Part shown: piece after piece, positions 17,826-25,672 of the stretch | How the letters are laid out: each line of letters opens with the position of its first letter | How positions within the stretch are numbered: position 1 is the stretch's first letter | Assembly (NCBI GenBank): GCA_021769965.1 | Contig: JAETRU010000001.1 | Coordinates: forward strand, 62,001-126,000 | Direction of reading: 5' to 3' | Source of the DNA: Eubacterium sp. | GTDB taxonomy: Bacteria; Bacillota; Clostridia; Peptostreptococcales; Anaerovoracaceae | DNA length: 64,000 nucleotides | Notes under the pieces: model-generated | Told to the model about the DNA's origin: nothing | The model's database searches: none | The model's input: the letters and a program-made list of their open reading frames with translations, nothing else | Made by a program: the position numbers and the translations under genes

Positions 17826-17860
17826 AGAAAATTTTCATAGGTATAAGAAGAGAGGGTACT

Positions 17861-18235
17861 ATGTTTGAAAGACCTGAAATCAGAAAAGAAACCATGGTAA
17901 AGATCATCGGAGCTGTTATTGTCGCTGCAGTTTTTCTGCTTACGATCAGCATACTTACAGACAGCCACGACAGCCGCAGACAGATATCCGATGATGATGG
18001 TGCTACAGAAAGCGCCTTATGCAGCTTTCTGTCAGAGATCAAGGGGGTGGGTGATGTCAATGTTATGATCCGGTACGGCGGGGAAAGCAAAGTCAGCGGC
18101 GTCATTGTCACCGCTCAGGGCGCGGAGGATCCAGTGGTCAGAACCAGCATTGTCAAAGGCGTTTCCACTCTCTTTGACATCCCGGCGTCCAGCGTTATGG
18201 TATTTGAAAAAAATCAGGAGGAAAAGACAGAATGA
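17861..18235 (+). CDS. spoIIIAG: Stage III sporulation protein AG, short form
   Basis: The 124-residue protein has one membrane helix (about residues 13-31) and a ring-building fold with GVIVTAQGAEDPVVRTSIVKGVSTLFDIP, the SpoIIIAG signature. B. subtilis SpoIIIAG is about 229 residues because a long insertion in this fold forms the wide beta-barrel of its 30-mer ring. Here only about six residues join MIRYGG to GVIVTAQGA, so the insertion is missing. It is preceded by an AGAGAGGG ribosome site and its 3' end overlaps spoIIIAH by 4 bases. Confidence 0.88.
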   Translation: MFERPEIRKETMVKIIGAVIVAAVFLLTISILTDSHDSRRQISDDDGATESALCSFLSEIKGVGDVNVMIRYGGESKVSGVIVTAQGAEDPVVRTSIVKGVSTLFDIPASSVMVFEKNQEEKTE

Positions 18236-18840
18236 AAAAAAGAAAATTGGATATCAAAGGATTTTTGAATAAAAAAGAAAATGTAGCCATCATGGCTGTA
18301 GCGGTGATCTTCTGCGCCGGTCTGGTGGTGACCAATGTGAAATCAGGAAAGATCCCGCTCCACGACGGCGATGTGCTGGTAGACAGCCAGAATGTGGCTC
18401 AGGCTGTCGATCCGGAATCAGAAGATGGAGATACAGGGGCAGGGGAAGACACAGCCGCTAAAGCCGGAGACTCTGACGATGAGGATGCCTCCGGTGGAAG
18501 CACCTTTGCCGAAAAGCGGGCAGCTCTGGAACTGGAACGCAATGATCTGATCGCCAAGTATGACGATACGATCAAAAACTCCAGTAATGACGCGGAAAAG
18601 AAAAACGCGGTGGCCCAGAAGGAAAAACTGACAGGCTACATGGAGCAAGAGGTCGCGATCGAGGGCATCATCAGTACCAAAAATCTGCCGGAATGCCTGG
18701 TCATTATGACAGACAGCACCGTAACGGTAACGGTAGACGAGCAGGATCTGAAGCAGAACACAGTAGCCAAGATCTGCAATATCGTCATGGAAGAAACAGG
18801 CCGCACGGCCGACAAGATCATCATACAGAGCAGCTATTAA
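18232..18840 (+). CDS. spoIIIAH: Stage III sporulation protein AH
   Basis: SpoIIIAH of the mother cell meets forespore SpoIIQ across the septum to form the channel core. The 202-residue protein has a short cytoplasmic start, one membrane helix (about 18-34), an acidic linker (SEDGDTGAGEDTAAKAGDSDDED) and a C-terminal ring-building domain with EKLTGYMEQEVAIEGII and TVTVTVDEQDL. Length is near the usual 210-220. AGGAGG precedes ATG. It is the last gene of the operon; spoIIQ is not in the window. Confidence 0.92.
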   Translation: MKKRKLDIKGFLNKKENVAIMAVAVIFCAGLVVTNVKSGKIPLHDGDVLVDSQNVAQAVDPESEDGDTGAGEDTAAKAGDSDDEDASGGSTFAEKRAALELERNDLIAKYDDTIKNSSNDAEKKNAVAQKEKLTGYMEQEVAIEGIISTKNLPECLVIMTDSTVTVTVDEQDLKQNTVAKICNIVMEETGRTADKIIIQSSY

Positions 18841-18852
18841 TTCATGAAAAAG

Positions 18853-18881
18853 TTGATAAAAGCAGGTATCAATGATATAAT
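18853..18881 (+). promoter_or_regulatory. Sigma-A promoter for the Asp23-nusB-xseAB group
   Basis: TTGATA and TATAAT are spaced by 17 bases, starting 13 bases after the spoIIIAH stop. This gives vegetative transcription of the downstream genes, separate from sporulation control. A GGGAGAAACGAGGA ribosome site follows. Confidence 0.75.
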
Positions 18882-18908
18882 ACTTCTAAGGGAGAAACGA
18901 GGAACTTT

Positions 18909-19268
18909 ATGCAGCAGGAAAATCTGGGAACAATCAAAATATCAGACGATGTGATCACGACCTGCGCTGCCAGAGTCGTCACAGGCATTAAAGGCGTGCA
19001 TCAGCTGGCGGGTGGTCTGACGGACAGTCTGCACATCAATCTACCGGGTCTTGACTCGGGCGCCCGCGGCGTTCGGGTTGCCCGGGGAGAGGACGGACTG
19101 GTGCTGGATGTCTATGTTATCGTAGAATATATGGTAAAGATACCCCAGCTTGCCTGGGACATTCAGGGAGAGGTCAAGCGTGAAATCGAATCTGTCACAG
19201 ATCTGAAGGTGCGTGAAGTCAATATACATGTGCAGGGCGTGCACCTGCCGGGAGAGGAAGACGAGTAA
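18909..19268 (+). CDS. Asp23/Gls24 family envelope stress response protein
   Basis: The 119-residue protein matches the Asp23/YqhY family: GTIKISDDVITTCAARVVTGIKGVHQLAGG near the start, then LVLDVYVIVEYMVKIPQLAWDIQ and VREVNIHVQGV. In Firmicutes a yqhY-type gene commonly lies between the spoIIIA or accB-accC region and nusB, as here. Members associate with envelope or lipid metabolism, but the molecular activity is not established. It has its own promoter, and nusB follows four bases after the stop. Confidence 0.9.
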   Translation: MQQENLGTIKISDDVITTCAARVVTGIKGVHQLAGGLTDSLHINLPGLDSGARGVRVARGEDGLVLDVYVIVEYMVKIPQLAWDIQGEVKREIESVTDLKVREVNIHVQGVHLPGEEDE

Positions 19269-19272
19269 ATCT

Positions 19273-19731
19273 ATGAGCAACACTATGACAAGAAAACAGG
19301 CGAGAGAATTCATGATGCAGGTGTTCTTCCAGATGGAAGCCTGCGGTGATTTCGATGTGAACAACAAGACGGACTATATGAATCAGAATCGTATCGACCA
19401 GAAACAGCGGAGCTATTGCAACGATCTGTACTCTCTGATCTGCAACAAAAAGGATCAGATAGACAGCCGTATTGAAGCCCACAGTACCGGCTGGAAGCTT
19501 TCCCGCATGCCGAAGACCGATCTGGCAGTCCTGCGTATTGCCGCCTGCGAAATATTATATCTGGAGGATATTTCACCGGCTGTATCTATCAATGAGGCTG
19601 TAGAGCTGGCGAAGAAATACGGAACTGATGCTTCTCCGAAGTACGTCAACGCGATCCTGGGAAAAGTAGCGGAAGACGCGGCTCACATGGAAAAGATATC
19701 TGATGTGTCTTCGGAGGATACAGATGCCTAG
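19273..19731 (+). CDS. nusB: Transcription antitermination factor NusB
   Basis: NusB joins NusE (S10) at boxA to support antitermination of rRNA operons. The 152-residue protein shows the NusB helical fold with REFMMQVFFQMEA at the start and LRIAACEILYLEDISPAVSINEAVELAKKYG in the C-terminal half, the family signature. The track's start at 19213 lies inside the Asp23 gene; ATG 19273 is the best fit by homology (an internal ATG at 19285 is possible). The 3' end overlaps the TsaD-like gene by 8 bases. Confidence 0.94.
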   Translation: MSNTMTRKQAREFMMQVFFQMEACGDFDVNNKTDYMNQNRIDQKQRSYCNDLYSLICNKKDQIDSRIEAHSTGWKLSRMPKTDLAVLRIAACEILYLEDISPAVSINEAVELAKKYGTDASPKYVNAILGKVAEDAAHMEKISDVSSEDTDA

Positions 19732-20731
19732 GGCTGCGGGAGATCAGCATATCCGAACGGTTCTGGGAATCGATACCAGCAACTACAAGACTTCTGTGGC
19801 GCTGGTCACTTCAGAAGGCAAGATCATATGCGATCTCCAGAGATTTCTGGAAGTAAAAAAGGGCGAGAGAGGGCTTCGGCAGTCCGTCGCTCTTTTTCAG
19901 CATGTAAATCGACTGCCGGAAATGCTGGAAGAGGCATTCAGGCTGCTTCCGGCTGACGCGGCTGTGGACGGCGTAGCGGTTTCATCAAAGCCCCGTCCCG
20001 TGGAAGGCTCCTATATGCCGGTCTTTCTGGCCGGGGTTTCCGCGGCGCGTACCATCGCGGCTGCCCGCGGTATCCCGCTGCTTGCTTTTTCTCATCAGGA
20101 AGGCCATGTGGCTGCTGTTCAATTCGGCTCGCCGCTTGCAAAAGCAGACAGGTTCCTGTCCTTTCATTTCAGCGGAGGAACGTCAGAATGCCTGCTGGTA
20201 TCCGGCAGACAGCTTACGATCGCAGGCGGATCAAGGGATCTGGCTTTTGGACAGGTTCTGGACCGGGTCGGGGTCGCTATGGGATTTGATTTTCCCTGCG
20301 GCCAGGAAATAGACCAGATGGCCCTGGATGAGATCAGTCATGCAGCCGGACTGCCTGACAGGACCGGAAAGGTCAGGAATAATCTGATTCCAAAGATCAA
20401 ATGCGAAGACGGATATATCAATCTTTCCGGTATAGAGACCAAATGCCAGCGGATGATAGGATCAGAAGGGAGGACGATCTCTGACGGCCTTCTTTCCGCT
20501 ATGCTGATGGACCGGATCTGTCAGGCCATGGCTGACCAGACCAGGCAGCTGGCTGAGAAATACTGTGTGGCCGACGCTCTCTTTGCCGGAGGCGTATCTG
20601 CCAGCAGGTATATACGAAAATATCTGCCGGAAAGACTTTCCGGCATCCGATGCTGTTTTGGAGAGCCCGCGCTCAGCTGCGACAACGCAGTGGGGACAGC
20701 GCTGCTTGGAGGTAGAGAATTATGGCGCTGA
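19724..20731 (+). CDS. TsaD/Kae1-like (peptidase M22) paralogue
   Basis: The 335-residue protein has the ASKHA fold of TsaD: TVLGIDTSNYKTSVALV at the start, HFSGGTSECLLV in the middle and LFAGGVSASRYIRKYL at the C-terminus. True TsaD transfers the threonylcarbamoyl group to tRNA A37 and carries HMEGH. Here the equivalent is SHQEGH, keeping both His but replacing Met. Clostridia often carry such a paralogue between nusB and xseA, so the genuine tsaD is probably elsewhere. Function is unknown. GGAGG precedes ATG 19724, and the 3' end overlaps xseA. Confidence 0.82.
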   Translation: MPRAAGDQHIRTVLGIDTSNYKTSVALVTSEGKIICDLQRFLEVKKGERGLRQSVALFQHVNRLPEMLEEAFRLLPADAAVDGVAVSSKPRPVEGSYMPVFLAGVSAARTIAAARGIPLLAFSHQEGHVAAVQFGSPLAKADRFLSFHFSGGTSECLLVSGRQLTIAGGSRDLAFGQVLDRVGVAMGFDFPCGQEIDQMALDEISHAAGLPDRTGKVRNNLIPKIKCEDGYINLSGIETKCQRMIGSEGRTISDGLLSAMLMDRICQAMADQTRQLAEKYCVADALFAGGVSASRYIRKYLPERLSGIRCCFGEPALSCDNAVGTALLGGRELWR

Positions 20732-21870
20732 AACCAGTGACTGTATCACAGTTAAATGAATATATCGCCCGGGTCATCGGCACAGATCCGCTGCTTGGCG
20801 CTGTGGTAGTCAAAGGGGAGATCTCCAATCTGAAGTATCATTCCACCGGCCACGTATACTTTTCCATTATGGATGCGGCCAGCAAGCTGAACTGCTTCCT
20901 TAACCGGGAATATGCGGCGGCGCTTCCCTGGATGCTGCAGGACGGTATGGAGGTGATCCTGACCGGCAGTATCAGCGTGTTTAAGAAAAACGGCACATAC
21001 TCTCTGTATGTGAAAAATATAGAACTTTCAGGAGCCGGAGGACTGGCTGCGGCTTTTGAGCAGATGAAAACCAAACTGAGCAGAGAAGGACTTTTCGATA
21101 CCGCTCATAAAAAGCCCATACCTGCTTTTCCTGAAAAAATAGGAGTTATTACCGCCAGAACAGGCGCTGCGGTTCGCGATATTCTGAAGATCATACAATC
21201 CCGAAACCATCTGGTTGACGTGATGATCTTCCCTGTAGCAGTTCAGGGAGACGGCGCGGGAGCTGAGATTTCTGCCATGATCAATTACGTCAATGAGAAT
21301 TATGACGATATTGATACTTTGATCGTAGGAAGAGGAGGCGGTTCCGCGGAGGATCTCTGGGCATTCAATGAAGAAGCGGTAGCGCGCAGCATTTATGCCT
21401 CCCGGATTCCGGTGATCTCGGCAGTCGGTCATGAAATAGACTTTACCATCGCGGATCTGGCAGCTGATATGCGGGCAGAAACGCCTACGGCTGCCGCCCA
21501 GATAGCGGTGCCTGACTGCAGTCAGCTGTCACGCCAGCTTGCGGATATGGCAGGCCAGCTGCAGCTGCATCTATCCAATAAGCTGATGTATCACAGACTG
21601 TTTATCGACAGAGAAGCAGAATCCATGAAACGGCAGCTTTCTGAACGGATGGAACGGCTCGCGGCCGGAATGGAACGCTGCCGTCTGGTTTTGGAGGAAA
21701 ACAATCCTGCCAAGGTCCTGCAGAGCGGATATACGGTGCTTCATGACGCAGAAGGCCGCATAGTCACAGAAACTGCAGCTCTGAGAATAGGAGAAAGATA
21801 CGGCCTGACGCTGCGGGATGGCCATGCGGAATGCGTAATAACAGAGATTGGAAGTGAAAAAGATGGGTGA
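20722..21870 (+). CDS. xseA: Exodeoxyribonuclease VII large subunit
   Basis: XseA is the catalytic subunit of exonuclease VII, which degrades single-stranded DNA during repair. The 382-residue protein begins with an OB-fold (PVTVSQLNEYI, VVKGEISNLKYHSTGHVYFS) and contains the catalytic region KIGVITARTGAAVRDI, LIVGRGGGSAEDLWAFNEE and VISAVGHEIDFTIADLAAD. The C-terminal coiled coil is shorter than in E. coli, as in other Firmicutes. GGAGG precedes ATG. Its end overlaps xseB by 8 bases. Confidence 0.96.
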   Translation: MALKPVTVSQLNEYIARVIGTDPLLGAVVVKGEISNLKYHSTGHVYFSIMDAASKLNCFLNREYAAALPWMLQDGMEVILTGSISVFKKNGTYSLYVKNIELSGAGGLAAAFEQMKTKLSREGLFDTAHKKPIPAFPEKIGVITARTGAAVRDILKIIQSRNHLVDVMIFPVAVQGDGAGAEISAMINYVNENYDDIDTLIVGRGGGSAEDLWAFNEEAVARSIYASRIPVISAVGHEIDFTIADLAADMRAETPTAAAQIAVPDCSQLSRQLADMAGQLQLHLSNKLMYHRLFIDREAESMKRQLSERMERLAAGMERCRLVLEENNPAKVLQSGYTVLHDAEGRIVTETAALRIGERYGLTLRDGHAECVITEIGSEKDG

Positions 21871-22051
21871 AGGAAGGTTTGAGCAGGCGCTGAAGGCCCT
21901 GCAGGATATGTCAGAAAAGATAAAGTCTCAGGATACGACGCTGGAAGATGCGGTTGCATGCTACGAGGAAGGCATGAAGCAGTATCGGATCTGCAGCGAG
22001 ATATTGGAAAATGCGAAACAGAAGATTGAAACGTTTGAAGGCGAGGTGTAA
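21863..22051 (+). CDS. xseB: Exodeoxyribonuclease VII small subunit
   Basis: The 62-residue helical protein has the XseB core FEQALKALQDMSEKIKSQDTTLEDAVACYEEGM and binds XseA in multiple copies. The track starts at TTG 21848; I prefer ATG 21863, which gives the usual short N-terminus before the FEQAL helix. It overlaps the xseA stop and is followed six bases later by ispA, the common Firmicutes order. Confidence 0.94.
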   Translation: MGEGRFEQALKALQDMSEKIKSQDTTLEDAVACYEEGMKQYRICSEILENAKQKIETFEGEV

Positions 22052-22057
22052 GAAATT

Positions 22058-22954
22058 ATGATGAGAGAAAACTACGACGAGTACAAGGATATGATCAATG
22101 CGCATCTGCTGGATTTTATACCGGGAATCGATACCAAGAGCAGTTCCCTGTATGAATCCATGAAATATTCCCTGACGGCCGGAGGAAAGCGGCTCCGTTC
22201 TGTACTGCTGCTTGCGTCCTGCGAGTTTGCCGGAGGCGACGCCAGAGACGCGCTGCCGTTTGCCTGTGCCATGGAGTACATTCATACCTATTCTCTGATC
22301 CACGATGATCTGCCGGCTATGGACAACGATGATCTGCGCCGTGGCATGCCGACCAACCACAAGGTCTACGGAGACGCCATTGCTATCCTGGCAGGAGACG
22401 GCCTTCTGACTACCGCCTTCGAGGTCATGAACCGGGATATGTTCCTCTACTTTGACAATCTGAAAGAACTGAAGAAGCGTATCAACGCTTCCTATGCCAT
22501 CACCTCTAACTCCGGCGTGCGCGGGATGGTGGCTGGACAGGTCTCTGACATCGAATCTGAGCATAAGCAGTGCTCCAACGAGATGCTGGAATACATCCAT
22601 CTGAATAAGACAGGGGCTTTGATCGTCGCTGCGGTCAGAGCCGGATTGTATCTGGGCGGCGCTGATGAAGACATGATGAAGAATATGACCGCTTACGCGG
22701 AAAATCTGGGTCTTGCTTATCAGATCGCGGACGACATTCTGGATATCAAGGGTAATGAAGAAGAGCTGGGGAAGAAGACCGGTGTAGACGCTCAGAATGA
22801 AAAGATCACCTACGTTTCACTAAACGGCATGGAAGCATCCGAAAAGAGACTTCATGAGCTGACAGAAAACGCCGTGAAGGCTATCGAAGAGTATTATGAC
22901 AACGCAGAGTTTTTCCGTGAACTGGTCCTGAAACTGGAGACACGGACAAAATAG
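22058..22954 (+). CDS. ispA: Farnesyl (geranyl) diphosphate synthase
   Basis: This class of prenyltransferase condenses isopentenyl diphosphate with allylic diphosphates to C15. The 298-residue protein has the two Asp-rich motifs HDDLPAMDNDDLRRG (about residues 82-96) and YQIADDILDIKG (about 225-236), plus GGKRLRSVLLLASCE. Residues before the first motif are small and aromatic as in bacterial FPP synthases, but product length is not certain from sequence. Adjacent dxs supplies the precursor pathway, so the two probably cooperate in isoprenoid synthesis. Confidence 0.93.
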   Translation: MMRENYDEYKDMINAHLLDFIPGIDTKSSSLYESMKYSLTAGGKRLRSVLLLASCEFAGGDARDALPFACAMEYIHTYSLIHDDLPAMDNDDLRRGMPTNHKVYGDAIAILAGDGLLTTAFEVMNRDMFLYFDNLKELKKRINASYAITSNSGVRGMVAGQVSDIESEHKQCSNEMLEYIHLNKTGALIVAAVRAGLYLGGADEDMMKNMTAYAENLGLAYQIADDILDIKGNEEELGKKTGVDAQNEKITYVSLNGMEASEKRLHELTENAVKAIEEYYDNAEFFRELVLKLETRTK

Positions 22955-22955
22955 A

Positions 22956-22991
22956 GCGCGGGGGATGCTGCAGGCATCCTGATCCCGCGCA
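22956..22991 (+). other. GC-rich hairpin between ispA and dxs
   Basis: GCGCGGG pairs with CCCGCGC, with an inner GGATG/CATCC stem, starting just after the ispA stop. No T-run follows, so it is not a standard intrinsic terminator. It could trim, stabilise or attenuate the mRNA before dxs. Confidence 0.55.
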
Positions 22992-23016
22992 AATACAAAG
23001 GATAAAGGAGCGATTT

Positions 23017-24849
23017 ATGAACAAGGATTTAACAGAATATGATTTTCCATCTGATCTGAAATCAATGGATGAAGATCAGATGGAACTTCTTTCTTATGCG
23101 ATCCGTGATTTTTTAATCGATAAAGTATCAAAAACCGGAGGACATCTTGCCTCCAATCTTGGTATCGTGGAGCTGACGATTGCCCTGCACAGGGTTTTTG
23201 AAAGCCCGCGTGATAAAATTATCTGGGATGTAGGGCATCAGTCCTATGTTCACAAGATCCTGACAGGACGGGCGAAAGGATTTGATCATCTTCGTCAAAT
23301 GGACGGCCTCAGCGGCTTTCCCAAAGCAAAGGAAAGCGAACATGACGTCTTTGACACCGGTCATTCCAGCACGTCTGTTTCTGCTGCCGCTGGCATGGCC
23401 GCGGCCCGCGATCTGAAGGGTGAGGATCATGAAGTCATCGCGGTTATCGGCGACGGTTCACTGACAGGCGGTATGGCCTATGAGGCCCTGAATAACGCAG
23501 GCGCGTCCAAAGCAAAGATGATCGTGGTACTGAACGATAACGGCATGTCCATTTCCCGCAACATCGGCGGTGTTTCCCAGCACCTGTCAAAGCTGCGGAC
23601 CAGCAGAGGTTATCTGAAAGCGAAAAAAGCCATTAAGCGGACGGTACAGAATATCCCTCTCATCGGCGACGAGCTTTCCATGGATCTGGGGCATATCAAG
23701 GATCGTGTCAAATACGCGCTTTTGTCCGGCGGCGTCATTTTCGAGGAGCTGGGCTTTACCTATCTGGGACCGGTGGACGGCCACAATATCCGGGAAACCA
23801 TAGAAGTCCTGGAGCTGGCAAAGCAGGCCGCCGGCCCCGTGTTTGTTCACGTGATGACAAAGAAGGGAAAAGGGTACCGGACCGCGGAAAAGGACCCCAA
23901 CAAGTTCCATGGCATCGGCCCCTTTGATCCTGAGACCGGCAAAGTTCTGGCTGATTCCGGTATGACCTATTCGCAGGTTTTCGGACTGACTCTGCTTGAT
24001 CTGGCGGAACATGACGATCGGATCTGCGCCGTCACCGCAGCCATGTGCGATGCCACCGGTCTGGGACCGTTTTCTAAAAGATATCCCCGCAGGTTCTTTG
24101 ATGTAGGCATTGCGGAGGCACATGGCGTCACATTCGCCGCTGGCCTTGCCAAATCCGGCATGCGTCCTGTGGTCGCTATCTATTCATCCTTCCTGCAGAG
24201 AGCATATGATCAGATCATGGAGGATGTATGTCTGCAGCAGCTGCCGGTGATTTTCGCTATTGACCGGGCAGGCGTCGTTGGTGCCGACGGTGAGACACAT
24301 CACGGCATCTTTGATCTTTCTTATCTGTCCGCCATGCCGAATATGACGGTCCTGGCGCCTGCGGACGGCAGACAGCTCGCGGCCATGCTCGGCTATGCGA
24401 TGACATTAGACGGTCCCGCGGCCATCCGATATCCGAGAGGCGGATGCAGCTTTGATCCTGACGGAAAACCTTTTGACGGAAAAAATATACGGCTGGCATT
24501 GGGAAAAGACCTTGATATCTGGGCCGTAGGCAAAATGACCGGAACGGGCCAGCAGGTCAGAGAGCTGCTTGCGCGGCGGGGGATCGACGCAGGGCTGGTC
24601 GATGTTACCACTGTCAAGCCGATGGATCTGGCGCCTCTTGCAGACGCGCCGAAAAAGATCATCACCCTGGAGGACGGCGTGCTGACTGGCGGCTTCGGTG
24701 AGAGACTCGCAGCGGCGGCAAAGGATTTTGATGTGACTTCCTTCGGGTGGCCGGATCAGTTCATTGAACACGGAAGCTGCGGCGAGCTTTATAAGAAATA
24801 CGACCTGGACGCCGACTCTATCACAGAAAGGATTTGTGAATCATTTTGA
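23017..24849 (+). CDS. dxs: 1-Deoxy-D-xylulose-5-phosphate synthase
   Basis: DXS condenses pyruvate and glyceraldehyde 3-phosphate with thiamine diphosphate in the first step of the MEP isoprenoid pathway. The 610-residue protein has GDGSLTGGMAYEALNNAG (ThDP and Mg binding), WDVGHQSYVHKILTGR, FDTGHSSTS and the transketolase pyrimidine domain starting YSQVFGLTLLDLAEHD, with FVDVGIAEAHGVTFAAG-like sequence. Length is near the usual 620. AAAGGAG precedes ATG. Its TGA overlaps the tlyA TTG start. Confidence 0.97.
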   Translation: MNKDLTEYDFPSDLKSMDEDQMELLSYAIRDFLIDKVSKTGGHLASNLGIVELTIALHRVFESPRDKIIWDVGHQSYVHKILTGRAKGFDHLRQMDGLSGFPKAKESEHDVFDTGHSSTSVSAAAGMAAARDLKGEDHEVIAVIGDGSLTGGMAYEALNNAGASKAKMIVVLNDNGMSISRNIGGVSQHLSKLRTSRGYLKAKKAIKRTVQNIPLIGDELSMDLGHIKDRVKYALLSGGVIFEELGFTYLGPVDGHNIRETIEVLELAKQAAGPVFVHVMTKKGKGYRTAEKDPNKFHGIGPFDPETGKVLADSGMTYSQVFGLTLLDLAEHDDRICAVTAAMCDATGLGPFSKRYPRRFFDVGIAEAHGVTFAAGLAKSGMRPVVAIYSSFLQRAYDQIMEDVCLQQLPVIFAIDRAGVVGADGETHHGIFDLSYLSAMPNMTVLAPADGRQLAAMLGYAMTLDGPAAIRYPRGGCSFDPDGKPFDGKNIRLALGKDLDIWAVGKMTGTGQQVRELLARRGIDAGLVDVTTVKPMDLAPLADAPKKIITLEDGVLTGGFGERLAAAAKDFDVTSFGWPDQFIEHGSCGELYKKYDLDADSITERICESF

Positions 24850-25643
24850 AAGAACGATTGGACGTACTCTTAGTAAAAAAAGGATATTATCAGTCCCGTG
24901 AGCGTGCCAAGGCGGCTATCATGGCCGGTATCGTCTTCGTAGACGGCCAGAAAAGCGATAAAGCCGGCAACATGGTCGACACGGACGCGGAACTCTTTGT
25001 TAAGGAGAATCTCTGTCCTTATGTGAGCCGGGGCGGTCTGAAGCTGGAAAAATCGATAAAGGAATTCGATCTGTCGCTGGACAAAGCGGTCTGCATGGAC
25101 ATCGGCGCATCCACCGGAGGCTTTACGGACTGTATGCTGCAAAATGGAGCAGCTAAGGTCTACGCCATCGACGTAGGCTACGGACAGCTGGACTGGAAGC
25201 TTAGAAGCGACCCGCGGGTAGTCAATATGGAAAAGTGTAACGTGCGTTATCTGGACACGGCTCTGATAGAGGAACCCATCGACTTTATCAGTATCGACGT
25301 TTCCTTCATCTCACTGCGGCTGATATTCCCTGTAGCAGTGCAGGTGCTGGCAGAAAGCGGCGAGATCGTCTGTCTGGTAAAGCCTCAGTTTGAAGCCGGC
25401 CGTGATCAGGTAGGCAAGAAGGGGATCGTGCGGGACCGGAAGGTCCATCAGGAGGTCATCGAAAATGTGATCGGATATGCCGCCGCGAATGGTCTGTATC
25501 CGCAGGGATTAACATTTTCTCCGGTTACCGGCGCAAAAGGTAATATAGAATATCTTTTACATCTTTGCAAACAGGAAAATTTGTGTTATAATGTATCATG
25601 TATACAAGAGATTGTTAATAACTCTCATGCAGAGTTGGAGTAA
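24846..25643 (+). CDS. tlyA: TlyA family rRNA (cytidine-2'-O)-methyltransferase
   Basis: TlyA methylates cytidines in 16S and/or 23S rRNA, which affects capreomycin sensitivity in mycobacteria. The 265-residue protein starts with an S4 RNA-binding domain (RLDVLLVKKGYYQSRERAKAAIMAGIVFVDG) followed by an FtsJ-like Rossmann domain with MDIGASTGGFTDCMLQNGA and IDFISIDVSFISL. The start is TTG, overlapping the dxs stop (TTGA). dxs-tlyA adjacency is common in Firmicutes. The hemolysin name is not supported by any motif. The promoter of the next gene lies in its 3' end. Confidence 0.93.
   Translation: MKERLDVLLVKKGYYQSRERAKAAIMAGIVFVDGQKSDKAGNMVDTDAELFVKENLCPYVSRGGLKLEKSIKEFDLSLDKAVCMDIGASTGGFTDCMLQNGAAKVYAIDVGYGQLDWKLRSDPRVVNMEKCNVRYLDTALIEEPIDFISIDVSFISLRLIFPVAVQVLAESGEIVCLVKPQFEAGRDQVGKKGIVRDRKVHQEVIENVIGYAAANGLYPQGLTFSPVTGAKGNIEYLLHLCKQENLCYNVSCIQEIVNNSHAELE
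25565..25592 (+). promoter_or_regulatory. Promoter for the aminotransferase
   Basis: TTGCAA and TATAAT are spaced by 16 bases within the last codons of tlyA, leaving a leader of about 75 bases before the aminotransferase. Confidence 0.65.
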
Positions 25644-25672
25644 GATTTATGAATTAAAGGAGACCGAAAGAA

